Below, piece by piece: positions 42,564-51,422 of a stretch of DNA of 64,000 bases. This DNA is from UBA9732 sp963599445. GTDB taxonomy: Bacteria; Spirochaetota; Spirochaetia; Sphaerochaetales; Sphaerochaetaceae. The notes below the pieces were generated by a model. The model saw only the letters and a list, made by a program, of their open reading frames with translations, searched no databases and was not told the DNA's origin. Both the position numbers and the translations under genes were made by a program. The stretch's first letter is position 1, and the number at the start of each line of letters is the position of its first letter. The DNA is taken from the NCBI GenBank assembly GCA_963599445.1, contig CAVBWZ010000003.1, positions 62,001 to 126,000 on the forward strand, written 5' to 3'.

Positions 42564-43604
42564 ATGGACAGGGACGCTTCGCTGAACCTTCTAAGACTCA
42601 TGCTGGACTCCAGGTTCTTCGAGGAGAAGACGGAGGAGCTTTTCAAAGCCGGCCTGATACACGGAACCACACACCTTGCCAATGGGCAGGAGGCTTCGCA
42701 GGCTGGACTTTGTGCGGCTTTGGATGATGGTGACTGGATAGTCCCCACCCATAGGTGCCATGGCTTCACGATATGCCGTGGCAGCGACCCGGCTGCAATG
42801 TTCGCTGAGATGTTCGGTTCCGTGCATGGACTTGCCAAAGGACTTGGAGGCAGCATGCACATGCCTGATTCCTCACATTGGAACCTTGGTTCTTCCGCAG
42901 TCGTGGGCTCGGGAGTCCCCCTTGCCACGGGAATAGCCTTTTGGAACAGGTTCCAAAGCGTAGGCAATGCAGGCTTTGCAGCCTCCACGTCCTCGAACCC
43001 AAAGGACTATCCAAAGACCCCGGTGAAGAACATAAGCGTGGCCATATTCGGTGACGGAGCGTCAAGCCGCGGAAGTGTCCATGAATCCATGAACCTATCC
43101 TCAATATGGAAGCTGCCGGTTCTCTTCTACTGCGAGAACAACCACTATGGAATGTCCGCTTCAAGCGACAGGATGATAAGCTCCTCCAACGTAGCCTCAA
43201 GGGCAGCTGCATACGACATGCCGGGGGAGACCATAGACGGCAACGATGTCCTACAGGTCTACGAAGCTGTGAAAAAAGCCGTGGCATACATAAAAGAAGG
43301 CAATGGCCCATATCTTCTTGAGGTCATGACCTACCGCACGAAAGGACACTCGAAGAGCGACAGACGCCTCTACCGCACAGCCGCGGAGGAGCAGCTTTGG
43401 GCAGAAAGGGATCCAATAAAGCTATACGAAAGAAAGCTTGTCGAAGACGGAATCCTCTCACATGCGGAGATTCAAGGGTTCGAGGAAGAACGTAGGACAT
43501 ACATAGAAGAAAAGGCCAACAAAGCCCTGAAGGAAAGCGCAGACAGGCTCTCTCCAAACGATGTGGAAGGTATGGTGTACGCCACGATGGAGGACAGGTC
43601 ATGA
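42564..43604 (+). CDS. 2-oxoacid (pyruvate/acetoin) dehydrogenase E1 alpha subunit
   Basis: Thiamine-diphosphate-dependent decarboxylase subunit, 346 residues. The ThDP motif runs from GDGASSRG to YCENNHYGMS. HRCHGFTICRG and GLAKGLGGSMHM match PdhA/AcoA. An insertion of about 25 residues (around FAASTSSNPKDYPKTP) precedes the ThDP motif. It overlaps the E1 beta start by four bases. No E2 or E3 gene follows, so the complex partners must be elsewhere. Pyruvate versus acetoin cannot be told from sequence. Confidence 0.9.
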   Translation: MDRDASLNLLRLMLDSRFFEEKTEELFKAGLIHGTTHLANGQEASQAGLCAALDDGDWIVPTHRCHGFTICRGSDPAAMFAEMFGSVHGLAKGLGGSMHMPDSSHWNLGSSAVVGSGVPLATGIAFWNRFQSVGNAGFAASTSSNPKDYPKTPVKNISVAIFGDGASSRGSVHESMNLSSIWKLPVLFYCENNHYGMSASSDRMISSSNVASRAAAYDMPGETIDGNDVLQVYEAVKKAVAYIKEGNGPYLLEVMTYRTKGHSKSDRRLYRTAAEEQLWAERDPIKLYERKLVEDGILSHAEIQGFEEERRTYIEEKANKALKESADRLSPNDVEGMVYATMEDRS

Positions 43605-44572
43605 CTTTCAGGGACGCAATAAGAAAAGCACTTTCAGACGAAATGGCACTAGACCCAAAGGTGGTTCTCTTTGGAGAGGATGTTGGAGTCTATGGCGGTT
43701 GCTTCAAAGTCACGGGAGACCTCTACAAAGAGCATCCAAACCAGGTGATAGACACCCCGGTGTCGGAAGAAGGCTTCACGGGAATGGCAGTTGGAGCTGC
43801 AATGATGGGTATGAGGCCTGTAATAGAGATAATGTATGCAGACTTCTTCACCCTCATATTCGATCCAATCGTAAACCATGCGGCAAAGACCCACTTCATG
43901 AGCGGAGGCCAGTTCTGCTGTCCAATCACGGTTCGTCTTCCGGAGGGAAGCGGAACCGGGCACGGAGCACAGCACACCCAAAGCCCAGAGGCCCTCTTCC
44001 AGAACAGCGCAGGTCTTAAGATGGTGGCCCCCTCCTGTCCATCCGATGCCTACCACCTTCTAAGGGCGGCGATAAGGGACAACAATCCGGTGCTGGTCTT
44101 CGAGCACAAGATGCTGTACGACATGGAAGGTGAAATGGAGGACGAGGCGCTTCCAATAGGGAAAGCCAAGGTTCTCAGACAAGGAAATGATGTGACGATA
44201 GTCTCCTATTCACGAGCCGTCCATACTGCACTTGAAGCTGCAGACATCCTTGAAACGAAAGGAATCAAAGCCACCATCGTTGACCTTTGCACACTCAAGC
44301 CTCTTGACCGCACGACCATCCTTGAAGAGGTAAGGAAGACGGGACGAGTGGCCATAATCCAAGACCCAAACGGAGTTGGAGGCATAGGGGCTCAGGTATG
44401 TTCTGAGATATGCTCAGACCCAAAGACGTTCAGTTGCCTCAGATCCCCTGTCATTCAGATTGGAGGCAGATGCACTCCGGTCCCATTCTCCAAGGACCTT
44501 GAGAAATCAACGATTCCAAACGCAAAGGACTGTGCAGAGAAGATATGCTCCACAATCAAAGGCAAAGGTTGA
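43601..44572 (+). CDS. 2-oxoacid (pyruvate/acetoin) dehydrogenase E1 beta subunit
   Basis: 323 residues, partner of the E1 alpha subunit. Seen: LFGEDVGVYGGCFKVT, DTPVSEEGFTGMAVGAAMMG, the transketolase-fold phosphate loop and RLPEGSGTGHGAQHTQS. Coupled to the alpha gene by an ATGA overlap. The stop overlaps the convergent AlaX gene by 17 bases. Confidence 0.93.
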   Translation: MTFRDAIRKALSDEMALDPKVVLFGEDVGVYGGCFKVTGDLYKEHPNQVIDTPVSEEGFTGMAVGAAMMGMRPVIEIMYADFFTLIFDPIVNHAAKTHFMSGGQFCCPITVRLPEGSGTGHGAQHTQSPEALFQNSAGLKMVAPSCPSDAYHLLRAAIRDNNPVLVFEHKMLYDMEGEMEDEALPIGKAKVLRQGNDVTIVSYSRAVHTALEAADILETKGIKATIVDLCTLKPLDRTTILEEVRKTGRVAIIQDPNGVGGIGAQVCSEICSDPKTFSCLRSPVIQIGGRCTPVPFSKDLEKSTIPNAKDCAEKICSTIKGKG

Positions 44573-45812
44573 ATGAAGCCACAGATTTCTTGAAAGCCTC
44601 CAGGAAAGCGGCAATCGAAGCTGAATCCGTACAAGGAGAGGAACCCTGGAACACAGGAGCCCTTCCTCCTCCCTTCGCATCCATCATTGGCAGAAGCGAT
44701 GTCCTCAATGCATTGAAGTCCACTTTTGCATAACGACCCTTCAGGACGATGAGCCATAGGCTTCTGTCCTTCTCAGGTTTCACAATGCACAATGCAAGGT
44801 CTTCGTATTCGTTGGAGTCTTGGACAAAAGAGGAAAGCTCGTCGTCGCTTGCGAAAGCACCGACACCATCAACGACAGCATCCCTCAAACGATAGCCTGC
44901 AAGCTGCTTGGCAAGGTTGTTTTTCAACCGGACTGCTTCGTTCAGAGCATAGTTCAAAGAATCCACCTTGGACATGACCTCTGAAGCCTGACAACTGAAC
45001 TTCAAAGCCAAAGCCTCACACAGCGAAACGCTTCCAAGTGCATGCTCAACGGCGTTCCGACCGCATTTGAAGTACAGCCTTTCATGCCCTCTTATGGTTT
45101 CATGCTTCACGCAGTAGACCAAGCGTATCTCGGAAGTGGATGAAACATGGACTCCTCCGCAGGCTATACGGTCCACCCCCTCTATTTCAACGATCCGGAC
45201 ATCTCCATCCACCTTTATGGAGCGCCTCAGCCCCAAAGCCTCCGCTTCCTTATGGCTCATTTCATGGTACACGACCTTATGGCCTTCCATTATCACATCG
45301 TTTGCGGCGGCGACAAGGGAGTCCACGACGGAAGGCTCGACTTCCTTCCTGTCAACCTCTATGGTCAGATACTCCTCGCCAAGATGAACCGCAACGGTTC
45401 CAATCCCAAACATGGTGTACATCATGCCAGACAGCATATGCTGGGCTGTGTGCATTGCCATATATTTATACCGATGCTCCCAATCAAGGACAAGTGGAAG
45501 CTCCTCTCCGACCTTTGGCAGAATCTGTCCCTCCCCTATGCGCACAACCAAAAGGGAATCGCCTGATGGATCCTTTCGAGTGTCCACGACCTCATATGGA
45601 CCTAGAAAGCCCTTGTCTCCTGGTTGGCCTCCGCATTCAGGGTAGAATACCGTGCGGTCCGTGAGCACAAGGACATGAGTCTTAATGGTATCGGGCTTGG
45701 TGCTATCGGCCTTGCCCGTGGAGGTGTCGTGCGAGCCTTCTTGGATGAGGACCTTTTCGATGCGGCATGTCGTCTGTTTGAGGTATGGGGATGTGTAGTA
45801 GAGCTTTTCCAT
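44556..45812 (-). CDS. Alanyl-tRNA editing protein (AlaX, long form)
   Basis: Trans-editing hydrolase that removes Ser or Gly from tRNA-Ala. 418 residues: an AlaRS-like editing domain with zinc ligands in HTAQHMLSG and CGGVHV, and a C-terminal DHHA1-like domain ending GGGRAPVFQGS, so it is the long AlaX-L type. ATG 45812 begins the family start (MEKLYYTSPYL). It has no Shine-Dalgarno, but a promoter ends six bases upstream. Confidence 0.9.
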   Translation of the reverse strand: MEKLYYTSPYLKQTTCRIEKVLIQEGSHDTSTGKADSTKPDTIKTHVLVLTDRTVFYPECGGQPGDKGFLGPYEVVDTRKDPSGDSLLVVRIGEGQILPKVGEELPLVLDWEHRYKYMAMHTAQHMLSGMMYTMFGIGTVAVHLGEEYLTIEVDRKEVEPSVVDSLVAAANDVIMEGHKVVYHEMSHKEAEALGLRRSIKVDGDVRIVEIEGVDRIACGGVHVSSTSEIRLVYCVKHETIRGHERLYFKCGRNAVEHALGSVSLCEALALKFSCQASEVMSKVDSLNYALNEAVRLKNNLAKQLAGYRLRDAVVDGVGAFASDDELSSFVQDSNEYEDLALCIVKPEKDRSLWLIVLKGRYAKVDFNALRTSLLPMMDAKGGGRAPVFQGSSPCTDSASIAAFLEAFKKSVASFNLCL

Positions 45813-45818
45813 GAGTGA

Positions 45819-45847
45819 AGGATAGCGTGCGGGCGAAAGGTTGTCCA
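45819..45847 (-). promoter_or_regulatory. Promoter of the AlaX gene, leaderless
   Basis: TGGACA (complement of 45842-45847), 17-base spacer, TATCCT (45819-45824), six bases to the ATG. Confidence 0.55.
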
Positions 45848-45944
45848 TTACGTGTCCATTGCGTTGTCCATCGGGCGGAAATTGGTTATCTTTCAAGAGG
45901 GATTGCACGACGGGTGAGGACAGGTGAGAATCTTGGAGGATGAT

Positions 45945-46502
45945 ATGTCAAGGATAAAATCGGCGTGGGAGCTTGCGCTTGAGAAGACGAAGGATATAGA
46001 GGTGGACGAAGCCAAGTACAGGGAGAGCACCCTTGAGAAGGAAGGCATGGCCTTGGCCGGTAGGTTCCTCAACTCGGTTGAGATGAGTCAGGACGAGCTT
46101 GCCGCAAAGTTCGATTCATACAATGAAGAGGACAAGGCCTTGGTGAAGAAAGGAATCGTCAACACAGTATTTTCCAACCTTGGGCTTCCTGCGGACAACC
46201 TCTACGAGATGCGCTTTGAAAGGATCGTGGCCCTTGTGGTCCTCATTTCCCCAGAGGGCAGCCCTGCGGTTGGAGCCATAAGGCAGATTGGAGACCTCTT
46301 CTCCCAGTACATACAGCATAGAACTGATTTCGTGCAGCGTATGCAGGATCAGATTCGTCAGGCGATGGAGGAGGATCCGGAGCACACGAACTCCGCTCAG
46401 TACGCACAGCTCATACAGCAGAACCTCAAGAAGCTGGATGCACAGTATCAGGGAGCTTTGGACGATGCAAAGGAAAGCCTGAAGGCCGCATTCGCCAACT
46501 GA
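45945..46502 (+). CDS. Conserved spirochaete protein of unknown function
   Basis: 185 residues, soluble, highly charged, predicted mostly helical (RIKSAWELALEKTKDIEVDEAKY, then alternating Glu/Lys/Gln stretches suggesting coiled coil at about 125-185). It resembles the uncharacterised proteins that spirochaetes often encode near translation genes, but I cannot name the family with certainty. The start at 45945 has TGGAGGA upstream. It is divergent from the AlaX gene. Confidence 0.75.
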   Translation: MSRIKSAWELALEKTKDIEVDEAKYRESTLEKEGMALAGRFLNSVEMSQDELAAKFDSYNEEDKALVKKGIVNTVFSNLGLPADNLYEMRFERIVALVVLISPEGSPAVGAIRQIGDLFSQYIQHRTDFVQRMQDQIRQAMEEDPEHTNSAQYAQLIQQNLKKLDAQYQGALDDAKESLKAAFAN

Positions 46503-46567
46503 GACTCATTGAAGCTCCCCTGCATGGAGCCAAGTTGCTTGGGACCAAGTTACTTGACCCCAAGCGA

Positions 46568-46596
46568 TTGAAGCCAAGAGGTCAATTCGCTATAAT
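46568..46596 (+). promoter_or_regulatory. Promoter of the mgtE leader
   Basis: TTGAAG (46568-46573), 17-base spacer, TATAAT (46591-46596). The transcript would begin near 46603 with a hairpin (TGGAGC/GCTCCA, 46604-46620), leaving a leader of about 230 bases before mgtE. Confidence 0.7.
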
Positions 46597-46645
46597 CCCT
46601 TTCTGGAGCCTTCTGCTCCATAGCGTTTTACAAGGAGGAATTGTC

Positions 46646-46744
46646 ATGGAAGCTGGTAGTAGTAGCTTATTTGCAGACCCCGGCCCTGTTCCGCTCGGTA
46701 CAGTCCCTAATGGCAACGACCTCCTTTCTGAAGTCAATGCCTAG
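46646..46744 (+). CDS. Proline-rich 32-residue leader peptide upstream of mgtE
   Basis: ATG at 46646 behind a strong AAGGAGGAA. The product MEAGSSSLFADPGPVPLGTV continues to a stop at 46742-46744. The acidic/proline stretch ADPGPVP resembles the arrangement in MgtL-type leader peptides, where low magnesium destabilises ribosomes at acidic-proline codons and opens expression of a magnesium transporter. The leader ends 92 bases before mgtE. That it is translated, and that it senses magnesium, is inferred from position, ribosome site and codons. No M-box riboswitch motif was seen. Confidence 0.55.
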   Translation: MEAGSSSLFADPGPVPLGTVPNGNDLLSEVNA

Positions 46745-46836
46745 ATAGGGCGCACCTTCCAAACATACAGGACCTAGATAGGACTGCAACAGCGACTCGT
46801 TCCATCAGACATCCCACGATCAGGGAGATTTTGCGT

Positions 46837-48210
46837 ATGGTTCAGAATGCAACATTGGAGAGCACTCTCAAGACACTTGTAGAGAACAAAAGATACTCGT
46901 CCGTCAAGGACATACTAGTCACGATGAATCCATCGGACATAGCGGCGATTTTCGACGACCTCACGGAGGAGCAGCTGCCAATCATGTTCAGGCTGCTGCC
47001 AAAGGCCTTGGCTGCGGATTCGTTCGTGGAGATGAACACAGACAACCAGGAGCTGCTCATAAAGGGGTTCTCGGATACGGAGCTCAAGCAGGTCCTAGAT
47101 GAAATGTACGTCGACGACACCGTAGACATAGTCGAGGAGATGCCTGCAAACGTGGTAAGCAGAATCCTCAAGCAGGTCACGCCAGAAAAACGCCGCGACA
47201 TAAACGAAATACTACGCTACCCAGAGAACTCGGCCGGCTCCATCATGACCACCGAGTACATATCCCTGAGCCCCAAGATGACCGTAAGCGAGGCCTTCAA
47301 GCGCATTCGCGAGACAGGCGTGGACAAGGAGACGATCTACACATGCTACGTCCTCTCCTCCTTCAACAGGCTGCTGGGACTGGTCTCCGCAAAGAGCCTC
47401 ATGCTCGAAAAGGATGAGAACGCCACCATAGAGAGCCTAATGCAGTCCAACGTCATAACGGTGAACACCAAGATGGACCAGGAAGAGGTCGCAAAGACGC
47501 TTTCCAAGTACAACTTCATGGCCCTACCCGTCGTGGACAGCGAAGACAGGATGGTTGGAATCGTAACCTTCGACGACGCCATGGACGTCATGGTGCAGGA
47601 GGCCACGGAAGACATCACCATCATGTCAGGACAGACGCCTTACGAGAACACATACCTTAGAACATCCCCATGGGAGCTCTTCAAGCACAGAATCCCTTGG
47701 CTCATGATCCTCATGATATCCGCAACCTTCACAGGCCTCATCATCACGAACTTCGAATCGGCTCTGGCCGTCCACGTCATTCTCACGGCGTTCATCCCAA
47801 TGCTCATGGACACAGGTGGAAACTCAGGCTCCCAGTCGTCCGTCACCATCATACGTGCCATATCGCTTGGAGAGGTCGAATTCAACGACATTGGAAAGGT
47901 CATCCTCAAGGAGTTCCTGACATCCCTCATGTGCGGACTTGCACTGTCAGCCGCCTGCTTTGCAAAGGTCATGCTTGTGGACGGACTTCTCTTCCAGAAC
48001 GAATCCGTCACGTTCATGGTAGCCTTCTCAGTCAGCCTGACCATGTGCCTCACGGTCGTCATAGCAAAGCTCATAGGTTGCACACTGCCGCTTGTGGCCA
48101 AGAAGATAGGATTCGATCCAGCCGTCATGGCCAGCCCGTTCATCACGACGATCGTCGATGCCCTATCCCTTCTAATCTACTTTGCAATCGCCACGGCAAT
48201 CCTGTTCTAG
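46837..48210 (+). CDS. mgtE: Magnesium transporter MgtE
   Basis: Magnesium channel of the inner membrane, 457 residues. Domains: N-terminal superhelical domain (to about 135; DIAAIFDDLTEEQ), two CBS domains (about 140-265; MTTEYISLSPKMTV, LPVVDSEDRMVGIVTFDDA) and five membrane helices with the pore signature DTGGNSGSQSS. Start 46837 is nine bases after AGGGAG. Translation of the upstream leader peptide probably regulates it. Confidence 0.95.
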   Translation: MVQNATLESTLKTLVENKRYSSVKDILVTMNPSDIAAIFDDLTEEQLPIMFRLLPKALAADSFVEMNTDNQELLIKGFSDTELKQVLDEMYVDDTVDIVEEMPANVVSRILKQVTPEKRRDINEILRYPENSAGSIMTTEYISLSPKMTVSEAFKRIRETGVDKETIYTCYVLSSFNRLLGLVSAKSLMLEKDENATIESLMQSNVITVNTKMDQEEVAKTLSKYNFMALPVVDSEDRMVGIVTFDDAMDVMVQEATEDITIMSGQTPYENTYLRTSPWELFKHRIPWLMILMISATFTGLIITNFESALAVHVILTAFIPMLMDTGGNSGSQSSVTIIRAISLGEVEFNDIGKVILKEFLTSLMCGLALSAACFAKVMLVDGLLFQNESVTFMVAFSVSLTMCLTVVIAKLIGCTLPLVAKKIGFDPAVMASPFITTIVDALSLLIYFAIATAILF

Positions 48211-48272
48211 GACATCGTTTTAGACCGATATCCTTGGAGCCTCTATTCTGCGCCGCCATGTCCAAGGGTGTG

Positions 48273-49031
48273 TTACTCGAAGTACTTCCTGAGCTTTAGG
48301 CAGTCCTTGAACTCGAAGTGTCCTTCAAGGAACCTAGACACGGCTCCAATCATGGAGCCGTTCACAAGGGCGCAGAACACGGTTCCAAGCTTCACACCCT
48401 CGAAGTGCCAAAGGCCAAAGAATGCGAACGACATGGCAATGCTTATGATGCAGCTTGAGCAGTCATAGATGGTCTTGAACCTGTTTATGTCCATTCCAAT
48501 GTGGCCCGAGACCTCTTTGACGAAAAGCTCATACACCTCAGGCGATATGTAGGAATGGAAGAAGAACGAAATCCCTATTGCACAAAGGACCATGCCGCCA
48601 ACGAACATGGCAAGCCTAGCCCATACTGGCTGGGCGTCAAGGTTCTTCACCACCCACATGCAGAAATCCAGCGTAAAGCCATAGATTACAGCCGTAACGA
48701 ACGAGAAAAGGTACGACAGCCTGAATTTTCTAAGAATGACCACCATTGCAAGAAGGAGCACCGCCTGCAACGTGTACTCCGCCATGCCAAAAGTGAAGAA
48801 AGGATACATAGGCGACAGCTTGAGATGAAGAAGGTACGCAGGAGCCACCACCATGGAGACTCCAAAGTTGGCCTTCTCCATGAACGCCACACCAAAAGCA
48901 ACGGTGATTATCCCAACCACATATGCAAGCTCGTTGGAGAAAACGGGCTTTTCCCTATTCATCCCCACTTCGTTTGCATCACTTGTCTTCGTCTTGTCAG
49001 CTTCGCTCATGGGTGGAAGTATAGACGTCAT
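48273..49031 (-). CDS. Multi-pass membrane protein (YitT/YczE-like)
   Basis: 252 residues with about five hydrophobic segments (ELAYVVGIITVAFGVAFM, YTLQAVLLLAMVVIL, LAMFVGGMVLCAIGISFFF, IISIAMSFAFFGLWHF). It has the layout of YitT/DUF161 or DUF6198-like membrane proteins. Function unknown. The start is uncertain (ATG 49031 or 49010); neither has a clear ribosome site. Confidence 0.7.
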   Translation of the reverse strand: MTSILPPMSEADKTKTSDANEVGMNREKPVFSNELAYVVGIITVAFGVAFMEKANFGVSMVVAPAYLLHLKLSPMYPFFTFGMAEYTLQAVLLLAMVVILRKFRLSYLFSFVTAVIYGFTLDFCMWVVKNLDAQPVWARLAMFVGGMVLCAIGISFFFHSYISPEVYELFVKEVSGHIGMDINRFKTIYDCSSCIISIAMSFAFFGLWHFEGVKLGTVFCALVNGSMIGAVSRFLEGHFEFKDCLKLRKYFE

Positions 49032-49059
49032 CGCATAGGTTCTACAAGATTCTTTGTTT

Positions 49060-49578
49060 TCAGTCCCATAAAGAGGAGAAGTTCTTCAAGTAGAACGGCT
49101 TCATTGCTTGATTGTCGTCCAAGTACTCTTTTATGTGGTTGGCGTGCATTTTCTGTTCGGCCGGGTCAATGTCTTGGTATTTGTGGATTACAACGTTTCC
49201 TTTTCTCTCTTCTTCAAGGATTGCTTCATAGACATCATCTATGATTTCGCATCGGTCAACGACTTTGTCTTTGTCACTTTCCCAAGTTCTTCCATTTGTA
49301 TTCATAAGCCCTTCCGTGGAATCAGTGACATAAAGATATCCTCTTCGATTCGCATACAGAACTTCCAGCTGGTTTGGAAATCTTTCGTAGTAATGGTACT
49401 TTCCATCTTCTCTAATACCCATCGTCACGAAATCCTCCTCCGGGGGACGGCAATACACCAAGGCATAAAATCTGTCTTCAGTAAAATAAGCAACAGTCTT
49501 GCCCGTTGCATGGGATTTTGCATTCGCTTTTATGAAGTTCAGTCCTGCAATACAAGTTCCGTGATACAACATTGTCAT
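49060..49578 (-). CDS. Conserved hypothetical protein with ART-like N-terminus
   Basis: 172 residues. The N-terminal MLYHGTCIAGLNFIKANAKS followed by TVAYFTEDRFYALVY recalls the small ADP-ribosyltransferase-like proteins with a YHGT motif found in firmicutes. No catalytic triad can be assigned with confidence. ATG 49578 has AAGGGG upstream. Confidence 0.6.
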   Translation of the reverse strand: MTMLYHGTCIAGLNFIKANAKSHATGKTVAYFTEDRFYALVYCRPPEEDFVTMGIREDGKYHYYERFPNQLEVLYANRRGYLYVTDSTEGLMNTNGRTWESDKDKVVDRCEIIDDVYEAILEEERKGNVVIHKYQDIDPAEQKMHANHIKEYLDDNQAMKPFYLKNFSSLWD

Positions 49579-49588
49579 AGACCCCTTC

Positions 49589-49735
49589 TTGTGCAATGAC
49601 AGCGGTCACACCTGCTACAACTGCGACAGATGCCACAACTGCCACAACCACTACAACACCTACAGATTCGCCACAGATTCCACCAGAGCAACCACGCTCA
49701 CCTTTCTCACCACACTCACCTTTTGCTACAGTCTA
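49589..49735. repeat. Degenerate GCCACAAC/CTCACC repeats
   Basis: Between the hypothetical gene and the EamA gene: words GCCACAACTGCCACAAC and CACCACACTCACC in irregular 9-12-base period, the same words as at 35955-36030 and 32050-32090. Confidence 0.6.
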
Positions 49736-50667
49736 GCGCACTTCCCTTTGGAACCAAAGCTGCCGTTGACCACAACAATGCCCACCGCAATCAACCCCAA
49801 AGCGACGACATACCTCGTTTGAAGGACCTTTTCGCCCAAAAGCAAAGATGACAGTATGGCCCCCGTGATTGGATTTATGCATTGGCATACGCTGATCCTG
49901 CCAACCGGGTTGGATTTGAGAAGGGAGTTCCAAAGAAGGAAGCAGACCGATGATATCAAAGAAAGGGCGATAAGGAGAGTCCATCCCCTTGCACCGCCAT
50001 TTCCAAGCCTTCCGCCAGAAGCAAGGCCCAGAGCAAGAAGCTCAGCACCGCCAATCAGTAAGCTGCTGTATGAACATACAACAGGGTTCGTTTTCTTTAT
50101 GAGTTTGCGAACCAAGCTTGAACTCAATGCAAACGATGTGCAGGAAAGGAAGAACATCCCCTCTCCCCTAAACGATATGCTTCCAAGATCTCCACCATAC
50201 AAAAAGCAGAACACAACGCCTGCAAAGGCTATAAGACAGCCAAGGCCTTTCTTGAAGGTTATGTGATCGTCCTTAAAGAACAGATGTGCAAAGAGCGTCG
50301 CCGTAATTATTTGGGAGCCGTTGAGTATTGAGCAATGGACGGACGATGTGTAGATCATGCTTGGAAATTGAAGTGCGTATACAAGGCCTATCTGCACCGT
50401 ACCTATTATGAATACGGAACCCACCTCTGATCTGTCAGGCAAAGCAAGTCTCTTTTCGGAAGCGACTGCAACAAGAAGAAGTATCAGCCCTGCGATCAGC
50501 ATCCTCACGGCAACGAACATGATGGTGTCGCCCACCGTCGTAGTTGAGAATTCTTTGTATGCAAGCTTTATGAGGACAAACGCCGATCCCCAGATGATCT
50601 GGCACAACAAAGCGAGTAGAAAAGCTCCAACAGGGTCCGAGATGATTTTTCCAGTTCTTCTTTCCAT
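49726..50667 (-). CDS. EamA-type drug/metabolite transporter
   Basis: 313 residues with ten predicted membrane helices as two EamA repeats (LLALLCQIIWGSAFVLIKLAY at the N-terminus; CINPITGAILSSLLLGEKV and VVALGLIAVGIVVV at the C-terminus). Inner-membrane exporter of unknown substrate. No Shine-Dalgarno is evident. The tRNA-Cys terminator lies upstream. Confidence 0.88.
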   Translation of the reverse strand: MERRTGKIISDPVGAFLLALLCQIIWGSAFVLIKLAYKEFSTTTVGDTIMFVAVRMLIAGLILLLVAVASEKRLALPDRSEVGSVFIIGTVQIGLVYALQFPSMIYTSSVHCSILNGSQIITATLFAHLFFKDDHITFKKGLGCLIAFAGVVFCFLYGGDLGSISFRGEGMFFLSCTSFALSSSLVRKLIKKTNPVVCSYSSLLIGGAELLALGLASGGRLGNGGARGWTLLIALSLISSVCFLLWNSLLKSNPVGRISVCQCINPITGAILSSLLLGEKVLQTRYVVALGLIAVGIVVVNGSFGSKGKCARL

Positions 50668-50705
50668 GACAGCACTTCGTGTATGGCACAGCCCATCTAA
50701 AGCAA

Positions 50706-50729
50706 AACCCAGGCTCTTAAGCCCGGGTT
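50706..50729 (-). terminator. Terminator of tRNA-Cys
   Basis: AACCCGGGCT-TAAG-AGCCTGGGTT on the minus strand followed by TTGCTTT. Confidence 0.7.
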
Positions 50730-50736
50730 CCTCTTT

Positions 50737-50810
50737 AGGTGCCGACCGGATTTGAACCGGTGAACAACGGTTTTGCAGACCGCCCCCTTAGACCACTTGG
50801 GTACAGCACC
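50737..50810 (-). tRNA. tRNA-Cys (GCA)
   Basis: 74 bases. Acceptor stem GGTGCTG/CGGCACC with discriminator U, anticodon loop CTGCAAA (anticodon GCA) on a GGCGGT/ACCGTT-type stem, and T arm ACCGG-TTCAAAT-CCGGT. The CCA end is not encoded. Confidence 0.92.
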
Positions 50811-50850
50811 AATGCCCTATTAACATAGCAGAAAAAAAAGCACGTTGCAA

Positions 50851-50879
50851 GAGGAACTTTGAAAGGACTTCAAGAGGAG
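50851..50879. repeat. Degenerate copy of the GGAACTTT extragenic repeat
   Basis: GAGGAACTTTGAAAGGACTTC followed by GAGGAG; only partly like the other copies. Confidence 0.25.
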
Positions 50880-50894
50880 TCTGTAGACAATCCA

Positions 50895-51422
50895 TCACTT
50901 GTGGCCCTTCTTCGATTGAACCGCTTTCCTTACGGTATCCACCAACATGAAGTAAGACAAATCAGCATTGGAGAACTTTAGAAAACCATAGCGCTCGTAG
51001 AAACTCCTGGAGGTTTCCTTCGCATCCACTATTATGAGATACAGTCCGGTTATATCGGCAACCTGAAGCACCTTCTTGAAGGCCTGGGACAAAAGCCATT
51101 TGCCTACGCCTTTTCTCTGACATTTTCCATCGACTGCAAGTCGTGCAATCCTCAATGCAGGAATGGGGTATTTTGGAAGTTTTCCTTTGAAATCATCAGG
51201 CATCTCCTGATATGCCACCTGTGCGGTTGAAAGAGTGAAATATCCACAAATCCTATCATCCACATCCAAAGCGACGAAGGTCTTTCCAATGCCAAGGCTG
51301 TCGTTCTTGGAAGCGTACCTGGAGAGAAATCCGTTCAGAGCATCTATTCCACAATCGAATTCCTTGAGTTTGGACTTGGAGGAGACCTCTTTTATTGAAA
51401 CCAATCTGTATCCTTCAATCAT
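50895..51422 (-). CDS. GNAT acetyltransferase toxin (TacT-like)
   Basis: 175 residues, GNAT fold with the acetyl-CoA loop (RLAVDGKCQRKGVGKWLL; Q-x-x-G-x-G/A) and FYERYGFLKF near the C-terminus. Paired with a DUF1778 antitoxin, it fits the TacT/AtaT class that acetylates aminoacyl-tRNA and stops translation. ATG 51422 overlaps the antitoxin stop by eight bases, with AAGGA upstream. Confidence 0.9.
   Translation of the reverse strand: MIEGYRLVSIKEVSSKSKLKEFDCGIDALNGFLSRYASKNDSLGIGKTFVALDVDDRICGYFTLSTAQVAYQEMPDDFKGKLPKYPIPALRIARLAVDGKCQRKGVGKWLLSQAFKKVLQVADITGLYLIIVDAKETSRSFYERYGFLKFSNADLSYFMLVDTVRKAVQSKKGHK

Noticed and set aside
46600..46836. M-box magnesium riboswitch upstream of mgtE
   Set aside because: I could not find the conserved M-box core sequences; a translated leader fits better.
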